Assembly (NCBI GenBank): GCA_016291435.1
Contig: JAEEXH010000008.1
Coordinates: 1 to 61,354, forward strand
Source of the DNA: Oscillospiraceae bacterium
Lineage (GTDB): Bacteria > Bacillota > Clostridia > Oscillospirales > Ruminococcaceae
Reading direction: 5' to 3'
Length of the DNA stretch: 61,354 bases
In this document: positions 17,401-25,664 of the stretch, piece by piece
How positions within the stretch are numbered: the first letter of the stretch is position 1
Layout: each line of letters opens with the position of its first letter
Program-made: the position numbers and the translations under genes
Notes under the pieces: generated by a model
Told to the model about the DNA's origin: nothing
The model's input: only the letters and a program-made list of their open reading frames with translations
Database searches by the model: none

Positions 17401-19854
17401 CACTGGAAGTGCTCCTGGACGGATCTCCCGTATTCAGACGGCGAGAACATCTATTACTACTATGTGATCGAGCGAAGTGTCCCGGATGACTACACAGTCT
17501 CTTATCAGAGAACGGCAACGGCTGACACACAGACCACACATATCATCAACAGCCTCCCGACAAGGCAGACCGTGCAGAAGCTGTGGTATGCAGACGGCGA
17601 GGAAATGCGAATGGATGATGCGACGCTTTCCGCACTGCCGGATGCGATTACAGTGAATGTTTATCAGAAGCTGAAAACGGAAACGGTCGGCGGAGAAGAC
17701 GGTGAGGAACCCGTGACGGTCACAACACCGACGGATATTTCCATGCCGGGCGAATACGCGGATCCCGCATCGCAGTTCTCAGGTGTTCTGATCAAAACAG
17801 TTCAGCTTCTGAAGTCTGAGGGCTATCAGATCACATTTGACGATCTTCCCGAGAAGAACGCAGACGGCATAGAGTATGTATATTTCTTCAAGGAAGAGGG
17901 CACGCATGTACTTGACAGCAGCGGCGAATTCTACACATTGTCGGAAAGCGCATATCAGTATATCGACAGCCTGACCTATGAGCATAACGGCCTGACGGCT
18001 TCGGAGATCGGAACAGTTACGATCAGAAACTCGATCAAGACTACGGATCTCGGCATCGTCAAGGTCTGGGATGACGAAAAGGATCATTCAGGCGATTCGA
18101 TCACTGTCCGGATCCATCGCGAGACAGTCGCCGATTCGGAGGCAGCGATGGCAAATCCGCTGACGCTGGAGCTGAGTGAAGCAGCCGGCAGCACAGTCTA
18201 TGTGCCAATCGGAAAGCAGGAATACACAATCACGGCGAACAAGCCTGTCAAGGTAAATGTGAGCGGTGACTGCCTGGACGATCCGATTGCGCAGAACGGG
18301 CAGAAGGTGTGGAAATTCCCCCTGAAAGGCAGCGCACAGGAAGGCGACGAGGCAACGCTGACATTCACGGACAACAATGAGACGGTCACAGTGCATCTGA
18401 AAATCGTGAATGATCCGATGCTGACGCTTTCTGCAGCGGGCACGGCAATGACGGCAGATCCCGCTGATCCGACACTGACGCCGGAGTGGTCAATGCAGTA
18501 TACACCGCCGGGCGGTTCGGTGCAGACGGTATCTGCAAACGATCCGAATGTCAGCTTTACAAGCAGCAATCCGAATGCGGCGACTGTGGACGAAAACGGC
18601 GTTCTGACAGTTGTGAACGGCGGCAAAACGACGATCACGGCTTCTTACAGCGACGGAGGGGAAACAGCCACATCGGAAGGCGTTGAGCTGACGATCAGTC
18701 TCCCGGATTTCACAGTGAGCAACGCTGAGGTCACAATCGGCGGAGACCCGGTGAAGATCACCGTGACACCGTCCTACGGCACATTTACATATGAATCGGC
18801 TGACACGGGCATCGCAGAGGTCGATGAAAACGGTAATGTGACGGGCGTCGGGGCAGGCAGTACGACTGTCACCGTGACGCGCACAGACGGCAGCGGCAAT
18901 CCCGCCGGATCGAGGACGGCGAATGTTCAGGTCGGAAATCCGAATGTTCTGGAACTGACGGATTTCGAGTCTGATAAGTGGTATGACATTTCTAGTTTCT
19001 TCTATGCAAATGAAACCGGCTCCAGAATTCCAAAACAAATCACGGTGGATTTTGACGGAGGCAGCGGAAATGCACAGGTTGTGCTGAACGGAACATTTAC
19101 TCGCACTAACTGGAACGTCAACAGCGATACTGATTTCCAGTATACCAGCATCAGCGGTAATCCTGTGACATTCGATGTTGAACAATGGAATACATACACT
19201 AAAATGGAGAACGCCAAGATCAAGTTCAATAATTATGGCGGCGCTTATCCGACTACACTGACTTTTATCTATGATGATACCTCATCTGTAACAAATGCAT
19301 TCAACGCCCCCGCCTCCCGCAGCCTGATGTCCCGCTTCACCTCCAGAACATTCCGCCTCAGCGCGGCAATGGACTACACGGCGCTTCCGCTCTCAGCGGG
19401 CACCGGGGAGGATACAGCGAAATCAGGCGGCACAGCAGTCAGTGCAGACTTCAACACGGAGGACTGCATGGAGGTCACAATCACATCTGCGGACGGCTGG
19501 CAGCAGCTTGTCAGCGGACTGCCGGTCTATAAAGCAGCCGCAGACGGTACACTCTATACCTACTACTACTGGGCAGAGGAGATTGAGATCAACGGGCAGC
19601 CGGTCGCCGGATATACGGTCAGCTACAGCTTCACCGACGGCGACACCGCAACAAGTTACAGCATCAACGCCGCGAATCCGGGCGAGGATCCGCATGTGAC
19701 GATCCGCAATACGCCAAAGGAATCGCCGACCGTTGAACTCCCGGAATCCGGCGGCACGGGCACACGCCCGGCTTATGAGATCGGCGGCATCCTGCTGCTG
19801 GTATCTGCAATCGGATATCTCACATACAAGCGCCGGAGGTGGTGCCGTGAATGA
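11401..19854 (+). CDS. Giant LPXTG-type adhesin, probable pilus tip protein
   Basis: A 2817-residue surface protein. A TTG start at 11401 is preferred because AAAGGAG (11385-11391) is 9 bases upstream; a GTG at 11362 overlaps the previous stop without a site. A long signal peptide (to about residue 50) is followed by repeated adhesin-type beta modules (WSITIRNPG, VRWTVTVTHKSGD, DRELYWSVNLTK). From about residue 840 come several Cna-B-type domains beginning KNWNDG, KLWVDQ, KIWKDG, KLWYAD and KVWDDE. Two of these look split by inserted Big-like and other beta domains (see findings). It ends with LPESGG, a hydrophobic helix and a basic tail, a sortase signal. The length and position before the major pilin suit a tip adhesin. 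Confidence 0.9.
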   Translation: MKNGNNRILQMLRENRLRCRVIALMTALSLLTMIAVPYLRVLPGAALTNGNLNDGVPYMVDEALTSAPPGAADLTGRIKSLSVKVGDNPAQTGTAGGSITVDGGNGNSAGLTIAMTYEFPNQEALAEVLASGYSYYQMDQSIQPNNGYYGDQMRVIDAAWNTTKAAGYYSISGDGLIVIHYTEDYLAYLANSKGMVGTLTFKGNVARNQDEGGDRTFRFGTTDVTVEFEDAKPSVTKSGAPDGSGADRAINWSITIRNPGKYADLSDYVLTDILDGDTINWNTANPTFNPPDAVTVGSDGMSLNFKQYDSLEARPETIVINYRQTSGVEVGGEYQNTASLQKGAEEPITDFDIVSIENALEIEKSGVPDYELKDSKEGKVRWTVTVTHKSGDSLRNVAVAERDAVFNTAFADLQVIDRTTGNVISPDKYTVSADGKTLTFADDSTLPSSADIVYTAQETEYDPNGAAGSSQGLGNHVEASRDDITDTAETDGYVSYQHALGFEKTLNGPNQELGTLEWQFTLRSNDNYGSGNPNSKLSVNGYTITDPIFENMTEAEINEKIGFNIYNYSNQTQSKKGDQYTTGAGKVTLTKTSADTIKISFDPSAYPDTVINMIKLYYAMDIRDNLSEADWNRYQNGETVRISNTATAKDRDGHQGKEGTDGKDIHLRVEASKNYIGANDPNNYSFGSEDTDDRELYWSVNLTKDAGFTSTDRYEDQLKSSNPAAGHYITPAQRAGFSLIGASASAEEKTPLPADSYTITFVDASGAPVGADENAAGFVITFTEGIDALTPPYHYIQLSYHSTAETSKVPVGENASFSNEYDFGNQPNSTPGMTYTRDNPADVKPLTLTLTKNWNDGNNAFGNRPSTITVKVMRAKAGADGSLPAEPEWELVETQVLGADSTYASSHYTLGTNYPQWEYDEDADTLSQYYYKVEEVLADSGYELTDVSDPQKAALSKEPSAALNMSMTNKSTMSFVKQAIDADGAVTDQLSASAVPIETVSIDGTPTKCFMFQWKVILNKDHKNLETYTDTLPDGAVYVGHDNSLPAAYHMRAYWSPNYYVDIAQQAAVNPGWKLVDAASSGSTVTFDVYDDIKWITYCTAVPISALEDALDEDGKLVNTLTRGDKSSSASVEVSGSAPEDTTDHLTKAFNKGVAGGYLNYTVDVNPTGKKLSNDGTIDITDILAYAGGQRSMYDQNPIPLEDLDIMLNSIKVYPLVDGEADTSNPLEPSEFSYTIGYNVSHEPKNLSVTDLSDSTYPSQWIITDWTPGEVLTVTLDQRDPNENGNIYLKTITAESNGNFTDWNHGTSVQFPSFTNGQATASLTIPDDCTGIAVLDYHKWYNQNEPTLAQGVAAAYTQAEDSPAVLEISVPDQQPLRIEYNYIVTGWEEGNILKFSNTASFYEDNGEGNWNTSDNEMSTDSSATAETLRYPTIYKTDVGNYAINDLQAEFLVAKYTDGQWVYANNITTIAGEQIPYRKLEFPEAPYTGFTEAPGSETYPENGESRFAVLRLDKTDHGNHEDIHYFDLEEGVLYKFVEISSPSEYRQPDWTKGYADNQEFVFYYNYAGFSGTLPAEAADKVRTILKYGTINVPNSQTITLKAEKSFSGSGELPESSTVQFELYWSTSRNGSNQKRVTSETLSVAETFVPTRTINYSNGNPVNTVSWEGLPSGYKGSPIYYFVRELSYTENGVTYFYDAASGKYLDAGGTEGRFRPVYTGNGTGTDRAVIEVNNSEGIQIRKLWVDQEGNPVTPAKEADSAGDMEVGFIVYGIKADGTKVRLLLDTEKLTSAMNYEYTLPQENIQGSDGAVYALSDFSNFEVEENLTDEQEASMLGRFLPPKTTRKISNGTGVLEIINTDISAPVTDAAAQKIWKDGNRDHSEDVLLVELVQSTNPRLTSAELQSYAEGGAVGGIYAGNKMKSTADTKLILKGGSGTVTFGSGITAVTGANDAVSVSFEGSTLTYSGTDAGSAELSVTLESGETETLTVTAIENQQELSADNHWKCSWTDLPYSDGENIYYYYVIERSVPDDYTVSYQRTATADTQTTHIINSLPTRQTVQKLWYADGEEMRMDDATLSALPDAITVNVYQKLKTETVGGEDGEEPVTVTTPTDISMPGEYADPASQFSGVLIKTVQLLKSEGYQITFDDLPEKNADGIEYVYFFKEEGTHVLDSSGEFYTLSESAYQYIDSLTYEHNGLTASEIGTVTIRNSIKTTDLGIVKVWDDEKDHSGDSITVRIHRETVADSEAAMANPLTLELSEAAGSTVYVPIGKQEYTITANKPVKVNVSGDCLDDPIAQNGQKVWKFPLKGSAQEGDEATLTFTDNNETVTVHLKIVNDPMLTLSAAGTAMTADPADPTLTPEWSMQYTPPGGSVQTVSANDPNVSFTSSNPNAATVDENGVLTVVNGGKTTITASYSDGGETATSEGVELTISLPDFTVSNAEVTIGGDPVKITVTPSYGTFTYESADTGIAEVDENGNVTGVGAGSTTVTVTRTDGSGNPAGSRTANVQVGNPNVLELTDFESDKWYDISSFFYANETGSRIPKQITVDFDGGSGNAQVVLNGTFTRTNWNVNSDTDFQYTSISGNPVTFDVEQWNTYTKMENAKIKFNNYGGAYPTTLTFIYDDTSSVTNAFNAPASRSLMSRFTSRTFRLSAAMDYTALPLSAGTGEDTAKSGGTAVSADFNTEDCMEVTITSADGWQQLVSGLPVYKAAADGTLYTYYYWAEEIEINGQPVAGYTVSYSFTDGDTATSYSINAANPGEDPHVTIRNTPKESPTVELPESGGTGTRPAYEIGGILLLVSAIGYLTYKRRRWCRE

Positions 19855-19899
19855 CAAACCTGACGGCATCCGAATCAACACAGCACATAAATCCGAACA

Positions 19900-19930
19900 A
19901 TCCGGGGGCGGGCAGCCCCTGCTCCCGGAT
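19900..19930 (+). promoter_or_regulatory. Hairpin upstream of the major pilin
   Basis: ATCCGGG (19900-19906) pairs with CCCGGAT (19924-19930), with further G/C pairing inside. There is no T-run, so it is more likely an mRNA processing or stability element than a terminator. Confidence 0.5.
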
Positions 19931-19954
19931 ACAACATCAAAAAGGAGTATGATT

Positions 19955-21643
19955 ATGAAGAAGACGAACAAGATCGCGGCAATGGCCGCAGCAGCACTGC
20001 TTGCAGGCGCAGTCGCAATTCCGTCCGTTATGATGGCAGTCAGCGCCACCAATGTGAGCATCAGCGAGGACTCTGCGGAGGGCAAGAGAGATCAGGCAAC
20101 GCATACCTATAATGCCTATCCGATCTTCACCGGCACCCAGACGGATGCAGGTCTGATGATTACCAACTGGGGCACGGGCTTCAATTCCACCGGTCTGCTC
20201 GCGGATTCGGAATTCCAGGCGCTCTTCCCGGCAGCGATCTCTGCGGGAAGCACTGCTGCGCAGGTCGCACAGGCGATCGAAGCACTGAACATCGAGAACA
20301 ACAGCAAAAATGCGGACAAACTCGCAGCAATCCTGAGCAAGTATGTCGGCGGAACACCTGAAGAGCTTCCAAAGGATCTGACCGCCGGCTACTGGATCGT
20401 GCTGGATTCCTATGAGAACGCCGATGCGCAGGATGCTGTTTCCAAGCACATTCTGAGAGTGACCGGCGGCACAGAGCCGATCACGATTACACCGAAGAAG
20501 TCGTATCCGTCTGTTGAGAAGAAGGTTCTGGAGAACGAGAAGATCGTCGATGGCAAGCCGATCAATGATCCCACGACCACGGAGAAGTGGAATGATGTGG
20601 CTGACTACTGCATCGGCGATGCGGTTCCGTTCAAGCTCTACGGTACGCTGCCTTCGACCTACGCGGACTATGATTGTTATTACTACAAGTTTACCGATAC
20701 ACTCGCTGCCTCGTTCGATGCACCGACTGCGGATGCTGTCACGGTCTGCGTGAACGGCACACCGATTCAGAATGCAGCGGGCGAGACGAACATGAGAGTC
20801 TCGGTTGACGGTCAGGTCATCACCGTTTCCTTCGAGGATATCAAGAAATTCGCCACGAACGCATCTGATATCATTACCGTGGAATACGATGCGGTGCTGA
20901 ACGGGAATGCTGTGATCGGTCTTCCGGGTCAGGAGAATAAGGTTGATCTGACCTACTCGAACAATCCGAATGTGGATTATAACCCGAATACAAGCGACAC
21001 CACGGATGATACGGACACGAGCGATACCACCCCGGAGGACAAGGTCATTGTTTTCACCTATCAGCAGAATATCAAGAAGGTTGACAGCGCAACCGGCAAT
21101 CCGCTGAGCGCAGTCTTCACGCTCTCCCGCGGAAGCGGCACGGATATTCAGTATGCTATTGTCGACAGCGGCAAGGTTACCGGCTGGACTGCCAATAAAG
21201 CGGACGCCTCTGAGCTGACGACCAATGGTACGACCGGTCTCTGCACCGTGGCAGGTCTCGATGACGGCGCATATACTATCACTGAAAAGACAGCACCGAC
21301 CGGCGGCTATAACGCGATTAGCAGTCCCATGACACTCACAATTAATGCAACAACGCAGAACGGTCAGACATGGGATGGGTCTGCTGCTTCCGCACTGACT
21401 GAAATTTCACTGACTGTTGGCGGTGATACTCATATTTCCGATGATAGTGCAAGTCTTTCTGCTGCTGATACCGCAACAAAGGGTATTGTTCAGGCCAAGA
21501 TTACGAATGATAAGGGCATCAGCCTTCCGACAACCGGCGGCATCGGCACCAAGCTGTTCATCATCGGCGGCGGCACGGCTGCGGCACTGGCAGGCATCTA
21601 CCTGATCTCCAAGAAGCGCAGCAAGGAAGAGGATGCAGAGTGA
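19955..21643 (+). CDS. Major pilin, isopeptide-forming backbone subunit
   Basis: A 562-residue pilin. The start at 19955 has AAAGGAG 7 bases upstream; the ATG at 19949 is only one base away. A signal peptide ends near VSATN. Residues about 170-200 carry the pilin-type region (ITPKKSYPSVEKKV), which should hold the Lys used for cross-linking. A D2-type isopeptide domain (about 200-360), an Asp/Thr-rich linker and a Cna-B/prealbumin domain with the E-box YTITEKTAPTGGY follow. It ends LPTTGG, hydrophobic helix, KKRSKEE. The neighbouring class C sortase would polymerise it. Hairpins lie on both sides of the gene. Confidence 0.92.
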   Translation: MKKTNKIAAMAAAALLAGAVAIPSVMMAVSATNVSISEDSAEGKRDQATHTYNAYPIFTGTQTDAGLMITNWGTGFNSTGLLADSEFQALFPAAISAGSTAAQVAQAIEALNIENNSKNADKLAAILSKYVGGTPEELPKDLTAGYWIVLDSYENADAQDAVSKHILRVTGGTEPITITPKKSYPSVEKKVLENEKIVDGKPINDPTTTEKWNDVADYCIGDAVPFKLYGTLPSTYADYDCYYYKFTDTLAASFDAPTADAVTVCVNGTPIQNAAGETNMRVSVDGQVITVSFEDIKKFATNASDIITVEYDAVLNGNAVIGLPGQENKVDLTYSNNPNVDYNPNTSDTTDDTDTSDTTPEDKVIVFTYQQNIKKVDSATGNPLSAVFTLSRGSGTDIQYAIVDSGKVTGWTANKADASELTTNGTTGLCTVAGLDDGAYTITEKTAPTGGYNAISSPMTLTINATTQNGQTWDGSAASALTEISLTVGGDTHISDDSASLSAADTATKGIVQAKITNDKGISLPTTGGIGTKLFIIGGGTAAALAGIYLISKKRSKEEDAE

Positions 21644-21690
21644 TCCCGCACACTGCACAGACGACAGCGCATAAAATCTGAATCACCCCG

Positions 21691-21719
21691 CGCCTCCGGG
21701 GAGGGCTTCCCCGGAGGCG
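21691..21719 (+). promoter_or_regulatory. Intercistronic hairpin after the major pilin
   Basis: CGCCTCCGGGGA pairs perfectly with TCCCCGGAGGCG over a 5-base loop; no T-run follows. It may partly attenuate transcription or protect the pilin message, giving more major pilin than sortase. Confidence 0.6.
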
Positions 21720-21747
21720 GTCAGGGAGAAATCCACAAGGAGCAGCC

Positions 21748-22629
21748 ATGCAGAAGAAACGTGATGCAGTCATACCCGCGATTTTCAGCGTGATTTTTCT
21801 TGTGGGTCTCTCCGTGATGCTGTATCCGACATTTTCCAACTGGTGGAACCGGCGCCATCAGGCGAGGGAAGTCACCGCCTACAAGGAAGATGTCGCAAAA
21901 ATGGATAACACCGAAACGCTGCGGGTTTTCGAGGAAGCCCGCGATTATAACGAACAGCTTGCAGCTCTCAGCGCGCCGCTCACAGAGTTTGCGCAGATCC
22001 CGGGCTATGAAAATATCCTGGATATATCCGGCACAGGCATCATGGGCTATGTGTCGATCCCGTGCATCAAGGTCGAACTGCCGATCTATCACGGCACCAG
22101 CGAGGGCGTTTTGCAGATCGCCTCGGGACATATCCAGGGCACAAGCCTGCCGGTCGGCGGCGCATCGACACATGCCGTGATCTCCGGGCACCGCGGACTG
22201 CCCTCCGCAAAGCTGTTCACAGACCTCGATCAGATCGTGGAGGGCGACACCTTCACGATAAATGTGCTGAATGAGGTGCTGACCTATGAGGTCGGGAAAA
22301 TCCTGATCATCCGGCCGACGGAGACCGACAAGCTGGCAATCGTCCCCGGTGCGGATGAGGTCACACTCATGACCTGCACGCCTTACGGCGTCAATTCGCA
22401 CCGCCTGCTGATCCGCGGGCACCGCGTCAAAAGCGTTTACGACAAAAAGGTGAAGGTCGGCGCGGATGCATTGCAGGTCGATTCCATGACTGTCATTCCG
22501 ATCGTGTTTGTGCCGCTGCTCGTGCTCCTGCTCCTCTGGTGGAGCATAACGGAGCGCCGCACGCAGCATATCCGCATTGATCGGTACATCGTTCGCAAAT
22601 TACCGCGAAGAAAGGAGGATGGGAAATGA
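21748..22629 (+). CDS. Class C sortase (pilus polymerase)
   Basis: A 293-residue membrane transpeptidase. An N-terminal helix (about 9-30) and a C-terminal helix (about 248-268) flank the sortase fold, the arrangement of class C enzymes. Catalytic residues: His in ISGHRGLPSA, Cys in TLMTCTPYG, Arg in NSHRLLIRG. It should link LPTTGG of one major pilin to a Lys of the next. AAGGAG is 5 bases before the start. The stop overlaps the minor pilin start (ATGA). Confidence 0.92.
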   Translation: MQKKRDAVIPAIFSVIFLVGLSVMLYPTFSNWWNRRHQAREVTAYKEDVAKMDNTETLRVFEEARDYNEQLAALSAPLTEFAQIPGYENILDISGTGIMGYVSIPCIKVELPIYHGTSEGVLQIASGHIQGTSLPVGGASTHAVISGHRGLPSAKLFTDLDQIVEGDTFTINVLNEVLTYEVGKILIIRPTETDKLAIVPGADEVTLMTCTPYGVNSHRLLIRGHRVKSVYDKKVKVGADALQVDSMTVIPIVFVPLLVLLLLWWSITERRTQHIRIDRYIVRKLPRRKEDGK

Positions 22630-23675
22630 TAAAGCATATGAAGCGGCTTTGTTCGGCGCTCTGCGGGCTTGTGCTCGTGTTCGGGTGCATGGCGGGGCTG
22701 CTGATGACGGTGTCTGCTGCCGATGACGGCACACTGACGCTCTGGTGCGTCAAGGGCGACGATAAGGTCGCCGGGATGCAGTGGCACATTTACAGAGTCG
22801 GTCACCGCTCCGACAGCGACTATGTGTTTGACGGAGATTTTGCCGATTACCGCCTGACGCTCGGCGATGAGACAAAGTCCATGCTTGAATGGGATGCCGA
22901 TACAGTTGCAGATGCCGGTGAGACGCTGAAGGCGGTTACCGTCGCAGATGAGATTCCGGCGCTTGCAGACGGCACAACAGACAGCGCGGGCAGAGTGACC
23001 TTCAGCGGGCTTCAGCCGGGGCTGTATCTCGTCTGGGGCGAAATCCTGCAAACCGGCGATACGATCTATATCCCGAGCGCGGTCTTCTTTGAGATGCGCG
23101 GAGAGGATGACGCAGTGCTGAACGCATATCCGAAGATCATCCTTCGTTCGATGGACAACAGCTCCGCAGATTATTCCGTCCGCAAGGTCTGGCTGAATGA
23201 TGAAAGCCAGCCGCAGAACCGCGCCGCGTCAGTCACCGTTGCGCGTTACCGCGACAATCAGTTTTACGATGAGATCACGCTCAGTGAGGAGAATGCGTGG
23301 ACCTATGAATGGGAGGATACCGTCGATCATGTGTGGTTTGTCCTCGAGAAGGTCATCCCCGCGGGATACACGGTCGCCTGCCGTCAGCGGCAGACGCAGT
23401 ATCTGATCATCAATACCTACACGGGGACGGATGATCAGACGGAGACAACCACCACGGCGACAACGCTCAGCACGGCGGAGACGCAGGATACCGCAGCCTC
23501 ATCCAGTGAAAGCAGCACCGTGACAACAACGGCTGCCGTGACAACAACGACTGCGGTCACAGACAAAATCCCGCAGACAGGTCAGCTCTGGTGGCCGGTG
23601 CCGTGTCTTGCCGGCTCCGGTATGCTCCTTCTGGGACTTGGCTTCATCCTGCGCCGGAAGGAAGAGGAAGAATGA
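22626..23675 (+). CDS. Minor pilin with Cna-B domain and IPQTG anchor
   Basis: A 349-residue surface protein. A signal peptide (to about 35, ending SAAD) is followed by an N-terminal beta domain and a Cna-B domain starting SVRKVWLND. A Thr/Ser-rich stalk (about 265-315) leads to IPQTGQ, a hydrophobic helix and RRKEEEE, a variant sorting signal. It is probably the basal or anchor pilin. AAAGGAGG is 7 bases ahead of the start. It overlaps the upstream sortase by ATGA and the next sortase by four bases, so four genes are tightly coupled. Confidence 0.85.
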   Translation: MIKHMKRLCSALCGLVLVFGCMAGLLMTVSAADDGTLTLWCVKGDDKVAGMQWHIYRVGHRSDSDYVFDGDFADYRLTLGDETKSMLEWDADTVADAGETLKAVTVADEIPALADGTTDSAGRVTFSGLQPGLYLVWGEILQTGDTIYIPSAVFFEMRGEDDAVLNAYPKIILRSMDNSSADYSVRKVWLNDESQPQNRAASVTVARYRDNQFYDEITLSEENAWTYEWEDTVDHVWFVLEKVIPAGYTVACRQRQTQYLIINTYTGTDDQTETTTTATTLSTAETQDTAASSSESSTVTTTAAVTTTTAVTDKIPQTGQLWWPVPCLAGSGMLLLGLGFILRRKEEEE

Positions 23676-24313
23676 GAAAAGCAGCGAGTATTTGCTGTAT
23701 TGCACTGGGAACAGCGCTGCTCCTTGCGGCGTTGTTCCTTGTTTTGCATAATACGGCAGAGGACAGAAAGAGCGGCGAGACGGCGGAGCGCCTGCTCGAT
23801 GCGCTCAGGCAGGAGATCCCGGAATACACCGGGCCCTCTGAGACCGCGCTGACGGGCGAAAGCGGCGATCTCTTCCCGGAATTTGAAACGGAGACGGAAG
23901 CTGCTGCGCCGGAGACAATCACATTGGACGGCAATGTTTATCTCGGCTATCTGTCCATCCCGGAGCTCGGGCTGGAGCTCCCTGTGCTGCGCGACTGGAG
24001 CTATCCGAATCTGAAGCTCGCACCCTGCCGCTATCAGGGCAGTGCCGCGGAAGATGATCTCATCCTCTGCGCACACAATTACGACAGCCATTTCGGGCGG
24101 CTCAGGGAGCTGCATACCGATTCGGAGATTATCTTCACCGATGTGACAGGTGCGCCGCACCGATACAGCGTGCTGAACACGGAGGAACTCCCCGGGACCG
24201 CGGTCGAACAGATGCAGTTCGGCGATGCAGCGGAATGGGACCTGACACTGTTTACCTGTACGCGCAGCGGGCAGAGCCGCGTGACGGTGAGAGCGGCAAG
24301 AACGGAGGAATAA
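23672..24313 (+). CDS. Second sortase, single-pass
   Basis: A 213-residue sortase with one N-terminal helix and no C-terminal helix. Catalytic His in LCAHNYDSHFG, Cys in LTLFTCTRSGQ, Arg in SRVTVRA. The single helix and small size suit a class B/D-type housekeeping or base-attachment enzyme rather than a polymerase. Between signal and fold is an acidic linker (FPEFETETEA). It could attach the finished pilus, via IPQTG or LPESG, to the wall (inference). The start overlaps the preceding stop by ATGA. Confidence 0.85.
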   Translation: MRKAASICCIALGTALLLAALFLVLHNTAEDRKSGETAERLLDALRQEIPEYTGPSETALTGESGDLFPEFETETEAAAPETITLDGNVYLGYLSIPELGLELPVLRDWSYPNLKLAPCRYQGSAAEDDLILCAHNYDSHFGRLRELHTDSEIIFTDVTGAPHRYSVLNTEELPGTAVEQMQFGDAAEWDLTLFTCTRSGQSRVTVRAARTEE

Positions 24314-25606
24314 ATGCGCAGCAGAATATTTGCCTTTGTGTTTCTTTGCCTTGCGCTGACAGGCTGCGGCGGGGAAGCCGTGAAGGAGACCTCGCCGATG
24401 ATGGGGCTCACATGGTTTGAAGCATATGACGATGTGAAGGCGGCGCTCTCAGATTATGAGCTGCTGACAGAGCGTGAGAATACGGAGCAGCAGGCGGCGC
24501 AGCGCATGCAGGATTACACGGGTGCGTCACTCTTTGACCTTGCCTGCGACCTGACGCTCTGCTTCACGGATGCCGGGCTGATCGGCTTCAACTATCATGA
24601 TGTGGAGAAACAGCAGAACTACCGCGGCTGGTTCAGCAAGCTGGAGGATGCCTACGGGCTTCCGACTGAACAGGGCAGCGGCATGGCTTCGTGGTATGAT
24701 GACCCGCTCGGCAAGAATACGGCGGTCTATCTCTTCAATCTGCGGGAGGGCGTGCAGGTGTCCTTCTATGCCACGGCGGATTCTCCCGATCATTCCTATG
24801 AGAAGCAGAAGAAATCGGTGATACCGACGCCGGAGCTTCGGACACCGGTGGTGCCTGACTCGGATCCGCCCGTTTCAGCGCCGGAGACTGCATCGGCAGA
24901 ACCGGAGCGCACAACGACGGCTGCTTCCGCGCATCATGTGCGGCGGGAGCCTGTGATCGGCACAAATGCGGACGGAGATACGGTTGTGATTGTGACAGAT
25001 GCAGCGGGCGAACATGTGACGGACCCTGCCGGCGTGACTGTGACAACGGTGCTGACTGAAACAGCGGAAAACGGTACGCTGACCGCCACAACAGACAGCA
25101 CTGCTGTTTCGGCAGCGGAACCGGCGGAGACCGGGCTGACAGACACAGCGTCTGCGGCAGAAACCGTGACACAGCCCGCGGATCACAGGCGGGATTTCCT
25201 GCTGAACGGTCTCGAATTCTACGGCAGCCCGGACGCCGAGCGGCAGAAGATGGGGCAGTATACGCAGCTGTATGAATACCGCACGGAGGAGGCAGGGCAG
25301 CCCTGGGAGCTGATCATGGAATACAGCCGCGTGCGGTATCTGGGCAAGCGCTGCGATGCCGTGCTCTGCTTTACCAGTCTCGGGCTGGTCGGCATCACCT
25401 ATTTTGACACAAATGTGCGCAATTTCAGTTATTGGACAGAGCAGCTCACATACATCTACGGCTTGCCGGATGCGGTGCAGAGCGACTATGCTGTCTGGAA
25501 CACCGGTCCGGTCGGCGAAGGCACGGTGATCTATGTGTTTCTGCTGGAGGACGGCGTGCAGATTTCGTTCTTCGCGGATGACACCGGCTCGGAGCTTTCT
25601 TCCTGA
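24314..25606 (+). CDS. Lipoprotein with duplicated domain
   Basis: A 430-residue lipoprotein starting directly after the sortase stop. Signal peptide with lipobox LTGC (Cys about 17). Two related domains (about 25-165 and 295-428) share the pattern of a YELL/LYEYR strand, LTLCFTDAGLIGFNY versus AVLCFTSLGLVGITY, and YGLPTE versus YGLPDA. A Thr/Ala/Pro-rich linker of about 130 residues separates them. Function is not recognised. Last gene of the pilus cluster, so it may aid assembly, or it may simply be co-transcribed. Confidence 0.75.
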   Translation: MRSRIFAFVFLCLALTGCGGEAVKETSPMMGLTWFEAYDDVKAALSDYELLTERENTEQQAAQRMQDYTGASLFDLACDLTLCFTDAGLIGFNYHDVEKQQNYRGWFSKLEDAYGLPTEQGSGMASWYDDPLGKNTAVYLFNLREGVQVSFYATADSPDHSYEKQKKSVIPTPELRTPVVPDSDPPVSAPETASAEPERTTTAASAHHVRREPVIGTNADGDTVVIVTDAAGEHVTDPAGVTVTTVLTETAENGTLTATTDSTAVSAAEPAETGLTDTASAAETVTQPADHRRDFLLNGLEFYGSPDAERQKMGQYTQLYEYRTEEAGQPWELIMEYSRVRYLGKRCDAVLCFTSLGLVGITYFDTNVRNFSYWTEQLTYIYGLPDAVQSDYAVWNTGPVGEGTVIYVFLLEDGVQISFFADDTGSELSS

Positions 25607-25622
25607 ACCGAATACAAAAGCA

Positions 25623-25648
25623 GCCCCCGGTACAAAGGTACCGGGGGC
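25623..25648. terminator. Bidirectional terminator between pilus and suf genes
   Basis: GCCCCCGGTAC pairs perfectly with GTACCGGGGGC. AAAA lies on the left and ATTTCTG on the right, between convergent genes. A near-copy is at 39929. Confidence 0.8.
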
Positions 25649-25664
25649 ATTTCTGCGCGTCAGC

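Noticed and set aside
19846-19954. GTG start for a longer major pilin
   Set aside because: The extra residues are hydrophilic and would bury the signal peptide; the site at 19941 clearly serves 19955.
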